Positions 1 through 12,700 of a DNA stretch of 64,000 bases are shown here, piece after piece. The notes beneath the pieces are model-generated. The model had not been told where the DNA came from and made no database searches. It was given only the letters and a program-made list of their open reading frames with translations. Both the position numbers and the translations under genes were made by a program. The stretch spans positions 52,600,346-52,664,345 of the forward strand of contig OZ010616.1 in assembly GCA_963932145.1 (NCBI GenBank), in the 5' to 3' direction. Each line of letters starts with the position of its first letter. Positions within the stretch are counted from its first letter, which is position 1. The DNA comes from Acanthosepion lycidas (taxonomy: Eukaryota; Mollusca; Cephalopoda; Sepiida; Sepiidae).

Positions 1-500
1 CCTTGTGTCACATGCACCTTCGTGAGGTGGGGATAGTAAATACCGACTACGCGAAATCTTTTCGGCTAGACAGTCGAACTCTCAGCAGAGAGGAACCCGG
101 ACGAGGCTCGACCGAAGGGCAGAGTCTTGTTCGGGGAGGTTGACCAACCCGATACCGTTTATGCAGCTTCTACGTGCTCTAAAAGATTTACACATCAACG
201 GCCAAACCGGCGGAATAGAGCAGCGCTAGTCAGGCTGGCGAAACCAAGGATCACCTTGACAGATCAAGCATACGACAGCCGGATACAACCATCTTATGTC
301 AGATCTTGCCTGTCTCAATCCAATTTAAGCCGCGAGAGAGGAGCTTCTAACAAAGTAAGAGGATTTCTCTGTCACGCAGAGTTGTCCACCGAAATCAAAT
401 TCACGCAAATGACCTCGTCAATCTCTCTTTGTTTTAAAACTGTCCACGTCACCGCGGACCCCAGGGGAGAGAAAGGGTATAGGATGAGAGAATGATGACC
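1..500 (+). repeat. GC-rich dispersed repeat, LTR-like start
   Basis: The first ~80 bases (CCTTGTGTCACATG, then GTAAATACCG) resemble the minus strand near 8805-8740 and 9080-9020, so this is a dispersed family with at least three copies here. An open frame of 122 codons at 127-495 has no recognisable domain and overlaps a 104-bp segment that recurs at 4178-4281, so I treat it as repeat sequence and not a gene. An LTR or a SINE body are both possible; neither boundary is visible. Confidence 0.45.
175..278 (+). repeat. 104-bp direct repeat, left copy
   Basis: This segment (TGCTCTAAAAGATTTACAC through AGCATACGACAG) is repeated in the same orientation at 4178-4281 with only a few mismatches. The two copies bracket the 46-bp minisatellite. 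Its last 22 bases resemble the minisatellite unit. Confidence 0.85.
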
Positions 501-560
501 CCGATGCTAGGATACGAGTTAGTTAATCAGTTAGTAGTATATTTTTGTTTTAACGTTGAA

Positions 561-3500
561 TCGTCTAACAGAGGATTTATGCCTGATAGAAATACCGCCT
601 GACAGATCGTCTACGACAGGATTTTTGCCTGATAGAAATGCCGCCTGACAGATCGTCTACCACAGGATTTATGCCTGATGGAAATGACGCCTGACAGATC
701 GTCTATTAGAGGATTTATGCCTGATAGAAATCCCACCTGACAAATCGTCTACCACAGGTATTATGCCTGATAGAAATGCCGCATGACAGATGGTCTACCA
801 GAGGTTTTATGCCTGATAGAAATGCCGCGTGGTAGATCGTCTACCACAGGATTTATGCCTGATAGAAATGCCGCCTGACAGATCGTCTACCACAGGATTT
901 ATGCCTGATAGAAGTGCCGCCTGACAGATCATCTACCACAGGATATATGTCTGATAGAAATGCCGCATGACATATCGGCTACCACAGGATTTATGCCTGA
1001 TAGAAATGCCACCTGACAGATCGTCTACCACAGGTATTATGCCTGATCGAAATGCCGCCTGACAGATGGTCTACCAGAGGTTTTATTCCTGATAGAAATG
1101 CCGCGTGACAGATCGTCTATGACAGGATTTTTGCCTGATAGAAATGCCGCCTGACAGATAGTCTAACACAGGATTTATGCCTGATGGAAATGCCACCTGA
1201 CAGATCGTCAACCACAGGATTTATGCTTGATAGAAATGCTGCCTGACAGATCGTCTACCAGAGGATTTATGCCTGATAGAAATGCCGCGTGACAGATCGT
1301 CTACCACAGGATTTATGCCTGATAGAAGTGCCTCCTGACAGATCGTCTTTTAGAGGATTTATGCCTGATAGAAATGCCGCCTGACAGATCGTCTACCAAA
1401 GGATTTTAGCCTGATAGAAATCACACCTGACAAATCGTCTACCACAGGTATTATGCCTGATAGAAATGGCGCATGACAGATGGTCTACCAGACGTTTTAT
1501 GCCTGATAGAAATGCCGCGTGATAGATCGTCTACGACAGGATTTATGCCTGATAGAAATGCCGCCTGACAGATCGTCTACAACAGGATTTATGCCTGATA
1601 GAAATGCCGCCCGAGAGATCGGCTACCACAGGATTTATGCCTGATAGAAGTGCCGCCTGACAGATCATCTACCACAGGATATATGTCTGATAGAAATGCC
1701 GCATGACATATCGTCTACCACAGGATTTATGCCTGATAGAAATGCCACATGACATATCTTCTACCACAGGATTTTAGCCTGATAGAAATGCCGCCTGACA
1801 GAAGGTCTACCAGAGGTTTTATGCCTGATAGAAATGCCGCGTGGTAGATCGTCTACTACATGATTTATGCCTGATAGAAATGCCGCGTGACAGATCGCCT
1901 ACCACAGGATTTATGCCTGATAGAAGTACCTCCTGACATATGGTCTACCAGAGGATTTATGCCTGATAGAAATACCGCATGACAGATCGTCTACCAGAGG
2001 ATTTATGCCTGATAGAAATGCCGCCTAACAGATCGTCTACAACAGGTTTTATGCCTGATAGAAATGCCGCCTGACATTCGCCTACCACTGGATTTATACC
2101 TGATAGATATGCCGCCTGATAGATCGTCTATCACAGGTATTATGCCTGATAGAAATTCCGCCTGACAGATGGTCTACCAGAGGTTTTATGCCTGATAGAA
2201 ATGCCACCTGACAGATCGTCTACAACAGGATTTATGCCTGATAGAAATGCCGCCTGACAGATCGTCTACCACAGGATTTATGCCTGATAGAAGTGCCTCC
2301 TGACAGATCGTCTATTAGAGGATTTATGCCTGATAGAAATGCCGCCTGACAGATCGTCTACGACAGGATTTTCGCCTGATAAAAATGCCGCCTGACAGAT
2401 AGTCTACCACAGGATTTATCCCTGATGGAAATGACGCCTGACAGATCGTCTATTAGAGGATTTATGCCTGATAGAAATCCCACCTGACAAATCGTCTACC
2501 ACAGGTATTATGCCTGATAGAAATGCGGCATGACAGATGGTCTACCAGAGGTTTTATGCCTGATAGAAATGCTGAGTGGTAGATCGTCTACCACAGGATT
2601 TATGCCTGATAGAAATGCCGCCTGACAGATCGTCTACCACAGGATTTATGCCTGATCGAAATGCCGCGTAACAGATCGTCTATCAGAGGATTTATGCCTG
2701 ATAGAAATGCCGCCTGACAAATCGTCTTCTAGAGGATTTGTTCCTGATAGAAATGCCAAGTGACAGATCGTCTTCCAGAGGATTTATGCCTGATAGAAAT
2801 GCCGCGTGACAGATCTTCTACCACAGGATTTATGCCTGATAGAAATGCCGCCTGACAGATCGTCTACCACAGGATTTATGCCTGATATAAATGCCGCCTG
2901 ACAGACTGTCTACTACAGGATCTATGCCTGATAGAAATGCCGCCTGACAGATCGTCTACCACAGGATTTATGCCTGATAGAAATGCCGGCTAACAGATCG
3001 TCTACCAGAGGTTTTATGCCTGATAGAAATGTTGCCTGACAGATCGCCTACCAGAGGATTTATTCCTGATAGAAATGCCAAGTGACAGATCGTCTTTCAG
3101 AGGATTTATGCCTGATAGAAATGCCGCGTGACATATCGTCTATCAGAGGATTTATGCCTGATAGAAATGCCGCCTGACAGATCGTCTACCACAGGATTGA
3201 TGCCTGATAGAAATGCCGCCTGACATATCGTCGTACCACAGGATTTATGCCTGATAGAAATGCCGCCTGACAGATCGTTTACCAGAGGATTTATGCCTGA
3301 TAGAAATGCCGCCTGACAGATCGTCTTCTAGAGGATTTGTTCCTGATAGAAATGCCAAGTGACAGATCGTCTTCCAGAGGATTTATGCCTGATAGAAATG
3401 CCGCGTGACAGATCGTCTACCACAGGATTTATGCCTGATAGAAATGCCGCCTGACAGATCGTCTACCTCAGGATTTATGCCAGATAGAAATGCCACCTGA

Positions 3501-3876
3501 CAGATCGTCGTACCACAGGATTTATGCCTGATAGAAATGCCGCCTGACAGATCGTCTACCAGAGGATTTATGCCTGATAGAAATGCCCCCTCACCTATCG
3601 TCGTACCACAGGATTTATGCCTGATAGAAATGCCGCCTGACAGATCGTCTACCACAGGATTTATGCCTGATAGAAGTGCCGCCTGACAGATCATCTACCA
3701 CAGGATATATGTCTGATAGAAATGCCGCATGACATATCGTCTAACACAGGATTTATGCCTGATAGAAATGCCACCTGACAGATCGTCTACCACAGGTATT
3801 ATACCTGATCGAAATGCCGCCTGACAGATCGTCTTCCAGAGGATTTATGCCTGATAGAAATACCGCCTGACATATC
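561..3876. repeat. 46-bp minisatellite array, about 72 copies
   Basis: Head-to-tail units carry the core GCCTGATAGAAATGCCGCC followed by TGACAGATCGTCTACCACAG. Successive TGACAGATCGTC cores are 46 bp apart, with occasional 45- or 47-bp units such as the TCGTCGTACC variant. Substitutions are scattered through the whole unit, so it is not a spacer-and-repeat array. Some frames stay open for up to ~100 codons on the minus strand because three units make 138 bp; I do not regard these as genes. Confidence 0.97.
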
Positions 3877-4040
3877 TTTGAAAGCTACCTTATCGCAGCA
3901 AAATAACACAAAATAAGGGAAAAGTTTTTTAGATCTTTCATGACGTCTTTTTCCATAAGAAAAAGGTCAGGGAATTTTCCGCAAAAATTTATTTTTCACT
4001 ATGTTAACCAACTTATCCGGACTAGTTCTTTACAGGGTGC

Positions 4041-4147
4041 AGAATTAATTTAAACTCGGAATTAATTTCAACTCGGAACTAAGAGTTAGGGTTAGCGTTT
4101 GTTTTTTTAAATCGAGTTGAAATTATTTCCGAGTTGAAATTAGTTCT
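4041..4147. repeat. Inverted repeat around a telomere-like hexamer
   Basis: About 20 bases ending in TTTCAACTCGG near 4060-4080 are matched in inverse orientation at 4127-4147 (CCGAGTTGAAATTAGTTC). The loop contains AGTTAGGGTTAG. A shorter tandem copy of the left arm precedes it at 4045-4058. Confidence 0.6.
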
Positions 4148-4177
4148 GTCCCTTCTTATGCAAAGATCTACATATCA

Positions 4178-4281
4178 TGCTCTAAAAGATTTACACCTCA
4201 ACGGCCAAACCGGCGGAAGAGAGCAGCGCTAGTCAGGCTGGCGAAACCAAGGCTCATCTTGACAGATCAAGCATACGACAG
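4178..4281 (+). repeat. 104-bp direct repeat, right copy
   Basis: Right-hand copy of the segment at 175-278. It lies about 300 bp beyond the end of the minisatellite. The sequence after it (4282-4850) is AT-rich with no supportable gene. Confidence 0.85.
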
Positions 4282-4851
4282 GTATTATTTCTACTACTTT
4301 CCAAAGAGCCTGTCTACTGAATGCATCAAAAGCTTTGCTAACATCAACAAAGCAGAGATACAAGTACTTGTTCTACAGACTTCTGAGGAGTCGCAGATAT
4401 CATATGCTTCAATGGTGCCACAACCGTTACGAAAACTACAGCAAATACGCTCTTCGGCAGCATTCGAATCTGTACCGCCCATTTTTTAGGATAATCTGCC
4501 CTTTCATCCATAGTCCTTTAGACATTTGATCACAGAAAATATCACATTTGTTTTGATTACGTTTTCAATACGAAATCTAACAGATACGGATTTTTGAGAA
4601 AATCTAAACGAGGTAATGTTCATTCTTTAAAGGAGAAAATAAAACCGTACTTGGCTCGAGCCCTTCCGGACAGCACATTTGGTTTATTAATTTTGCTCGT
4701 GTGCACAGGCAGGAAGACATAATGCACACTTATTAAATGAAACGACGGTTAAACAATACTGTTAAATAAAAATGGTAATAGTAACCTTAGGCGTTAGTAA
4801 AGAAATATTCGGCATTTATAGACTAAGCAGTCAATGGTAATTTCAGTTGAA

Positions 4852-5245
4852 ATTTATAAGATCGTACATTATTTACATTACGCGGACTATTGTCCTCATC
4901 TTTGTCACCATATTTATCACAACGTCTCGGCCGTTGTACGCTCCGGCCTTCTTCAGGTGGTTGGAATGTCGAACTGAACCCTTTATTTCGCTCACTGGGG
5001 TAGACTGTTCTAGTTCCACGTGCCATGTTTGATGGATATCAGCTATCTATTATCTCCTGTTAATTTTCCGTCTGAAGAAGGCCGGAGTAATGTAAATAGT
5101 GTACATAATACCTCATCTCAGAAATATAGACAGATACTGAAGTGCCCAAACGTTGTAATAAATATGGTGACAAAGATGAGGACAATAGTCCGAGTAATGT
5201 AAATAGTGTACATAATACCACATCTCAGAAATATAGACAGACTTT
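4852..5245. mobile_element. Penelope-like terminal repeats in foldback arrangement
   Basis: The stretch at 4855-4930 (TTACATTACGCGGACTATTG, then CACAACGTCTCGGCC) recurs inverted at 5150-5215. A ~50-bp stretch at 5083-5135 is directly repeated at 5191-5245. The phrase 'CTTCAGG...GGCCGAGACGTTGTG' is of the type found next to the C-terminal end of Penelope-like elements. Related sequence lies at 7590-7740 and inverted at 19050-19260. No RT or GIY-YIG coding remains here. Confidence 0.5.
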
Positions 5246-5700
5246 ATAAGATCGATTAAAACAATTTTTTAGGAAAATAGGATTCTCATGTCCACTAATA
5301 ACTATCACTTTTTCCATTATTGATGGAAGCTTCCATTCTAACCTTTTGTTGTGGAACTAACACCTTCGAAGGTATGTTTAACCAATGATCTTAGGCATCA
5401 ATTGTATAGAACTGATAGTTTCAATATTTCTGAACGCGTTTGATGCTATGCGTATTAAATTCTTCATCTGATGATTCTGTTTAAGAACATAACTCAAGTT
5501 TTTACGTTTATATTTTTGTCTTGTAGCAATTTCCGGTGTTGTTCGAAACTTTCCCAAGTACAGCCTATTCCATGTTCAATTTATTTATCTTCTACGCTAT
5601 ATTTGTTATATCCAATCCACACACGGGGGCATTTGAAGTTTTTGGTATTTACTAGTTCCACTTCCAGAAAATTTATGGACAACTCGATATAAGTAGCATC
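5246..5700. other. AT-rich stretch, nothing recognised
   Basis: One 73-codon open frame at 5471-5692 has no recognisable motif. No RNA gene or repeat family is apparent. Confidence 0.5.
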
Positions 5701-7320
5701 ATTGATTTCATTCCAATTCCAAATCAGTTTCTATTTTGGAAAGGTTTTTCTCGATTTCTATTTCTTGAAACACTTTACAAATGATGTTTTCATTTTGATG
5801 ATGGATTCAGGGTAGGTGCCATCATGGCTTTCATTCCAATTCCAGATCATTATTTCTATTTTGGAAAGATTTATCTTGATTGCTATTTCTTAGAACACTT
5901 GATAGAGGATGTTTTCATTTTGATGATGTATTCAGGGTAGGTGCCATCACAGCTTTCATTCCAATTCCAGACCATAGTTTCTGTTTTGGAAAGGTTTATC
6001 TTGATTCCTATTTCTTAGAACATTTGATAGAGGATGTTTTCATTTTGATGATGGATTCAGGGTAGGTGGCATCACTGCTTTCATTCCAATTCCAGATCAT
6101 AGTTTCTATTTTGCTAAAGATTTATCTTGATTTCTATTTCTTAGAACACTTGATAGAGGATGTTTTCATTTTGATGATGGATTCAGGGTAGGTGCCATCA
6201 TTGCTTTCATTCCAATTCCAGATCATAGTTTCTATTTTGGAAAGATTTATCTTCATTCCTATTTCTTAGAACACTTGATTGATGATGTTTTCCTTTTGAT
6301 GATGGATTCAGTGTAGGTGCCATCATTGCTTTCATTCCAATTCAAGATCATAGCTTCTGTTTTGGAAAGGTTTATCTTGATTCCTATTTCTTAGAACACT
6401 TGATAGAGGATGTATTCATTTTGATGATGGATTCAGGGTAGGTGCCATCACTGCCTTCATTCCAATTCCAGATCATAGTTTCTATTTTAGAAAGATTTAT
6501 CTTGATTCCTATTTCTTAGAACACTTGATAGATGATGTTTTTATTTTGATGATGGATTCAGTGTAGATGCCATCATTGCTTTCATTCCAATTCAAGATCA
6601 TAGTTTCTATTTTGGAAAGATTTATCTTCATTCCTATTTCTTAGAACACTTGATAGAGGATGTTTTCATTTTGATGATGGATTCAGTGTAGGTGCCATCA
6701 TTGCTTTCATTCCAATTCCAGATTATAGTTTCTATTTTGGAAAGATTTATCTTGATTCCTATTTCTTAGAACACTTGATAGAGGATGTATTCATTTTGAT
6801 GATGGATTCAGGGTTGGTGCCATCACTGCTTTCATTCCAATTCCAGATCATAGTTTCTATTTTGGAAAGATTTATCTTCATTCCTATTTCTTAGAACACT
6901 TGATAGATGATGTTTTCATTTTGATGATGGATTCAGTGTAGGTGCCATCACTGCTTTCATTCCAATTCCAGATCATAGTTTCTATTTTGGAAAGATTTAT
7001 GTTGATTCCTATTTCTTAGAACACTTGATAGAGGATGTATTCATTTTGATGATAGATTCAGGGTAGATGCCATCATTGCTTTCATTCCAATTCCAGATCA
7101 TAGTTTCTATTTTAGAAAGGTTTATCTTGAGTCCTATTTCTTAGAACATTTGATAGAGGATGTTTTCATTTTGATGATGGATTCACGGTAGGTGCCATCA
7201 TTGCTTTCATTCCAATTCCAGATAATTTGTTCTATTTTGGAAAGGTTTATCTTGATTCTTTTTTCTTAGAACATAAATGTTCTCGAGGCTGTTATCGTTT
7301 TGACGATGGTTTCAGGATAT
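5701..7320. repeat. 125-bp satellite, about 13 copies
   Basis: The units contain GATGATGGATTCAGGGTAGG, GCTTTCATTCCAATTCCAGA and CTATTTCTTAGAACACTTGA. TTCAG anchors at 5806, 5931, 6056, 6182, 6307 and 6432 give a 125-bp period with rare 1-bp slips. The outermost copies are more divergent than the central ones. Confidence 0.95.
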
Positions 7321-7579
7321 ACCTTCTTTTTTGTTTATATACATCATTAATGTCCAATGTACCTCAATATTTAGGAGATGCGTTTCTAATTACTGATTTT
7401 CTTCATGAAATTGAGAATACTAAGCAGACAGAATACAGAATCGTCAGTATCAGAGAAGTCAAAATACTGCAATTACGGATTGCGTAATAAGAGACAACGG
7501 AAACGGTGTCATAAATCCGAAGACTTTCTGTTTAAATTTGAGGGATTAGGAGTTAACATTGATTAAATTATCTACATTA

Positions 7580-7740
7580 AGATAAAGCTCCTGATCTTTC
7601 TTGTTATTACCACAACGTTTCGGCCTTCGTGCCATTCTGCATCTTCAGGAGTCGATCCGTGTAACCATTGAAATTCGAACATGACGCTTTATTCAATTTA
7701 CGAGAGTAGACTGTTCTCGTTTCTCTGTTCATATCTACGT
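7580..7740 (-). mobile_element. Diverged copy of the 4.9-kb Penelope-like terminus
   Basis: It has the same order of blocks as 4915-5030: TTATTACCACAACGTTTCGG, CATCTTCAGGAG, then TTTATT...GTAGACTGTTCT. The strand is inferred from the usual orientation of such ends. Confidence 0.45.
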
Positions 7741-8159
7741 TCATGTCGTCTTTGTTCTTATTTAGTGTTGCTCAGCTTCCAATGAGTTTATGTCTGCCCT
7801 AACTGGCCCGGAGATTGAACTCACAGTTACTCTGTCATCAAATTCACGAACCACCGCTTTAATGTACTATGCCTGTAGATTAAACCTGAAGATTACTGAG
7901 ATAGAGAGATATCTGAAGAAGAACGGGGGATTAGAACATCTGAAACACTGTAATAACAACAACAAAGGTAAGAGCAATTGTCCAAAAGTAAAGTCCTAAA
8001 GGACGGCAGAAAGAAGAAGAATGAGGAAACAATGCTTGGATGTCCTGATGAGTTTGTTTCTTGCTCTTTAGAGGCTTTCAGCGTAGGAGTAGCGAAAGAT
8101 GTGTTTCGGAAACTAAAGAAAGTATCAATTCGAATAGAAAAATAAATTAATTAAATACA

Positions 8160-8380
8160 CAAAAAATAGAAAGAGGTGTAAGAAAAGAATATGTCTTCTC
8201 ACTTGATTAATTCAACTTATATAGTGAGGGGAATTCTGAGAGAATTAGAAGTCCTACGAGGATTCATTATTATCGCCCACAACTTTAATAAGCCTATACA
8301 GAGGATACAAATTGATGGCAAACACGGAAAGAAAATTACAGGAAATATTTACAGAATATAGTGAATGAAAGCGAGAATAA
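8160..8380 (+). mobile_element. RTE-like LINE RT fragment
   Basis: Conceptual translation gives IERGVR, FNLY and a leucine/isoleucine-rich stretch. This matches the block just before the YADD motif in the better-preserved element at 56346-57590 (IERSVRQRC...LFNLYSKTILREL). Stops interrupt it. The preceding ~400 bp (7745-8160) contains no supportable gene. Confidence 0.5.
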
Positions 8381-9100
8381 AGAACTAAATAAATTGCAAG
8401 AAGAAAAAATGCATTGTTGCTAGCAAAAGGAACAGCCCAACATGCATATTACAAATTGGAGATCCCAAAATCAAACACGTACAACAATTTAAATATCTGT
8501 TATGGCCCGGTTCCTTGTACCACGTTGATAGCCCAAGGTAAAACCAATAAAGAAGAACTCGAACACATATATGGAATAACACAGATATATTACAAACAGG
8601 AATATATACAGAGAAGTAGAAAGTGTTAGTACGAACAATCAGTTTTAGTAGTAATTGTCTGAACGCGACTCTGTTTCGGACTGCCTCTGACTCGAGTGAC
8701 TGACTCGCTCGCTCTGACTGACTGACAGACAACTGACGGACTTCACTCCAGACTTCGGACTGAACGGTATTTAGTCACCCCCCACGAGGGCATCATGTGG
8801 CACAAGGTCGGTTTAACGTGGGATCTCCGAGCAGCCCGTGGGATCTCCGAGCCCGTGGGATCTCCGAGCCCGTGGGATCTCTGAACCCGTGGGCTCAGCC
8901 AAAAATATGCCATTTGAACATGAATAAACGGGATCAGGGTCGGTTAACATAGCATAGCCTCCTTCGGGTTCCTCCCCGCCCGTAGGCAGAGAATTCAACC
9001 GATCAGCCGATCAGCCGGTCGCCCGACTTCGGGCTGAACGATATTTATTTATACAATTTGTATAAAATGTTGCACAAGGCCAAAAAAGGGGTTGGGGAAG
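8380..9100 (-). mobile_element. GC-rich LTR-like block with internal 17-bp repeats
   Basis: GC content rises sharply against the AT-rich surroundings. A 17-bp phrase (CCCGTGGGATCTCCGAG) is tandemly repeated about four times at 8815-8900. On the plus strand, similar ~20-bp phrases at 8751-8774 (ACTTCGGACTGAACGGTATT) and 9025-9049 (ACTTCGGGCTGAACGATATT) suggest two copies of one unit. The block resembles the first 80 bases of the window in the opposite orientation. The minus strand runs on into ordinary AT-rich sequence at 8380-8640 with a 115-codon open frame of no known domain. It could be an LTR with leader, or a 5' UTR unit of another element. No terminal TG/CA was assigned. Confidence 0.4.
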
Positions 9101-9791
9101 GACGGTCTTCTACTGTCTTAATTCTAAACTTAGCTAGTCGCAGACACTGACCCAAACATACCAACAATATTCCAATCACCAAAACAACACATTCAATCCT
9201 ATCTTTATTACTGCGTACACCGCAATACCTCAGATTCTCCATGAAGTCCTAACTAGTCCCTTATGTACAGATATTGTTCGTGGGGGGAGGGACATAAAAC
9301 AACAATTTTTAAAAAGATCCCCAAATGAATATGTACAATATGACTTAAATATTTACACGAAACTAAACAAAACGATGTGTTAGTAATAAAAAAAAACACA
9401 AATCATAAATGTGGCAGATCATCAGTTAACCGGACGAAATCAATGCGGGACTATGAAAAAAACCAGGAAAACATTCATACCTCCAAGCATTCACACAGGC
9501 ACACACACATTCATACACAACAACAAATACGAAAAATCACACACACGAAACGAAAGGCGCCCCGCATCCACCAGAGAACTGACATCACTGACCACCTAAC
9601 GAGGGAGGGAATGGGGGATTAAACAAAAGAGAAAAAAAAAGGGACAGTAATAAAAGGGACCAATGAGCATGCATACCCTAGCTAAGTTGAACAGAAAACG
9701 GGAAACTAAAGATTCAAAATAGAAAACCTAGACTAGCCTAATATGTGGGTGGGTTGCCTCTGTTCAACCCTGTTAGGACAAAATTCTGTGC

Positions 9792-12700
9792 CTAACCGAC
9801 ATCCAAATGCCACTCTAGGTCAGCCCCTTTCACTCTACATATTCGCGCAAGATTTACCCACCTTTTGCCAAGTTCTGATGAAGGGAGCCGCCGCCTTTCC
9901 GTCCTAATCTTGACTTTAAGCTGATGCTTAAAGAACAAGATCAGTTGGGAAGAGGTGAACTTCTCGCCCTCATGGAATCCCTTCTGACGCGTCGTCCAAA
10001 TCACGACTCTCATAAACCCAAGTAAGCAACAGAACACATAGTGTTCAGCCTTCGTCAATTGCGGCACCACATTGCTACAAACAGAACTGACTTCCAGGAC
10101 AAAGAACTTTCCCTGCAGCATGCGAACCATGAGGCCTTCAACAAACTTGCACAACGGCACTACCGTCTTGCACTGAAAAAAGGCGTGACCAATGGTCTCG
10201 ACTTCCCCAGTACAGCGACGACAGTTTGGATATTTCTCCAAGCCTGCTGAACAAAGTCTCTTGCCGACCCAGAGGGCCTCACGAATCATCAGCCAGGTGA
10301 GTGATGCCTCATCATTATTGAGACATTTCAACCCAGGCGCCCAAGGCCATATCGAGCGAGTCTCCTGCTTCGTAAGACCGAGCTCGCCAATCAAATCATC
10401 TTGAAAGGCCCCACTAACTAACAATCGATACAATGCCTTACGAGACAACGCCTGGGCGTCGGAGAGGCCATCCGACGTCCGCAAGAGGAGTTTCAAAGCA
10501 CGACGACATTCGCGGTAGAAGGAGCACTCCGCAAGAGGAGTTTCAAAGCACTCCCCCTCGCACGAGTGCACACTTCTCAGGGATGGGAAATGTTTTCGGA
10601 CGTCTTCTTTCCAAAAGATGCCCACCTCATACAATCCGCGACACATTCGATCTAGAAAGGTAATGCGAAGCATATATTGACGAATCTCAATGCTAGGCAT
10701 ACCCAGACCGCCCTCAGAGGGATGAAGGCAACAGATCTCGCGAGATACCATAGGGGCCTTGTCTCTCCACAAGAAAGAGAACAAGGTCCGTACTAATGAC
10801 ATTAGTCTGGCATACGGGAGTGGAAGCACAGAGAGTCAGTACAGGAGAATCGGATATATGTGTGAAACACATACCTCAACCCTTCACTTCAGGAAAGTCT
10901 CCTCAGAGACCACAGATTAACCGCGATCTCGGCCTTCCCTTGTACCTCCGACCAATTCCTTTCCAACTGGAGATCAGGACCGAACCAGACGCCGAGTATC
11001 TTGATCGGCCCATCCGTCCAGAGGAAAGGTCCGGGAAGAGAAACTCCCTTCCACGCACCCAACCGCAAGCCCACAGACTTATCGCGGTTGATCTTGGCCC
11101 CTGTCACCATCTCATACCCACTGATCTCTTTGCTGACTTCGTCAATCTCGGCTCTGCTCGACACAAGAACCGAAACGTCGTCAGCATAGGCAGAATACCT
11201 GGCTGAGGTGGAAGCCCCAGGCAGGGAAATTCCGCGCAGGACCGGAGTCGCCTTTAACTTGCGAAGGAATGTTTCCAACGCAAGAACGTAAAGCAGAGGC
11301 AAGAGCGGACAACCTTTATGAATGGAGCGAGACAATACGAAAGGCTTCGATCTTACCCCATTCACTTCCACCAGCGCACCGGGGGTCGCATACAAAGTCG
11401 GATCCAGGAGCGAAAGTCGACTCCGAAACCGGCCGCCGAAAGGACAGCCTCCAGAAATCGATGGTCAACCCTATCGAAGGCATTGGACTGATCTAAATTA
11501 ATCAGCGCGGCTTCACTGTCGACTTGTTCTAAGATCAAGCGTACCATATGAAGGTTATCCTGAATAGTCCTAGCCTTCACAGCATAAGTCTGTTCGGGGC
11601 CAATCAGACTAGACAGGACAAGCTGCAAACGGTTGGCTAAGATCTTCGCCAAAATCTTTAAGTCAGTATTTAACATCGTTAAAGGGCGAAAATTCCCTAA
11701 CCCATCCCTACCGTCCTTGTCCTTACGCAGTAACTTGATCACACCCCTGGTGAAGCGTTGAGGTAAAGACACCTGCTTCATCCAGTGGTTGAAAATCAGT
11801 TCCAGCAAAGGAACAAATACATGCGACAACCTCAAGTAAACTTCGTAGGGAAGACCATCTAATCCCGGAGACTTATCCAGGCCAACCTGCTTCAGCGATT
11901 CCCAGATTTCCGACTCTGTAATGAGACCCTCGCACCTAGCCACTTCAGCTGCCTTGAGGCAGGGAAAGTCAGCTAAATAGGCGTCAAACGGAGCAGAGCT
12001 CAGACCGGACTCCCTGGTGAAAAAATCCTGAAAGTAATCCCGAAAGACTTCACATATGCCCGCGTTTGTAGTCACAGTCCGCTTATCCGGCAATGTGACA
12101 CACGCTATATGTCGGCTAGATGCGTTTCGATTCTCCTCGGCACGCAGTTCAGCGGCCATATTCGTTGCCTCAGAAGACATTCTTTTTAACCTAGCCCTAA
12201 CTACCAGGGCTTGATCCTTCTTGATAAGCAAAGAGGACAACTCTGCCTTAGCTAAAGCTATATCCCCACTAACACGGGATTTCACAGCCCGATCAACTTT
12301 ATTTTCTAAAACCGTTTGCGCCGCTAATCTATCTAGATTGAGTCGACGACTAAAATCGGCAGCAAACGTTCGAATTTTAGATTTTAAATTTCCTCACCAG
12401 GCATTTCCCACAACCGCACCCGTCAATTCCCTTTGTATCATTAGTAACAGCTGGTCCCGGAAATCCTGCTCACTAAATAGTAAACAGTTCAATTTCCAGT
12501 AGCCAGCCAATCTAACCTTAGGCTTATCTAAGTTTACACGAACCTGGACAAGCCTATGATCCGTATAAACTATGTAATGGAAGCTTGGACACCCTAAGAG
12601 CCCTACATCGACTCTCCTAACTAAGACTCGGTCCAGGTAGCTCGCAAGCGTCCCAGGAGCCGAGTTGCCACTAGTTGTCCAAGTCCATGCTACCTCCCGA

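Noticed and set aside
127-495. 122-codon open frame as a gene
   Set aside because: It overlaps the 104-bp direct repeat and a dispersed GC-rich repeat, and no domain or splice context is seen.
3383-3694. 103-codon minus-strand frame with repeated LSGGISIRHKSC residues
   Set aside because: It is a by-product of three 46-bp units making 138 bp. Stops interrupt the frame in the rest of the array.
561-3876. Possible CRISPR-like array
   Set aside because: The whole 46-bp unit is repeated with scattered substitutions. There are no unique spacers and no cas genes, and the genome is animal-like.
10796-11206. Plus-strand open frames opposite the Tx1-like LINE
   Set aside because: They are antisense shadows of the GC-rich RT and show no domain.
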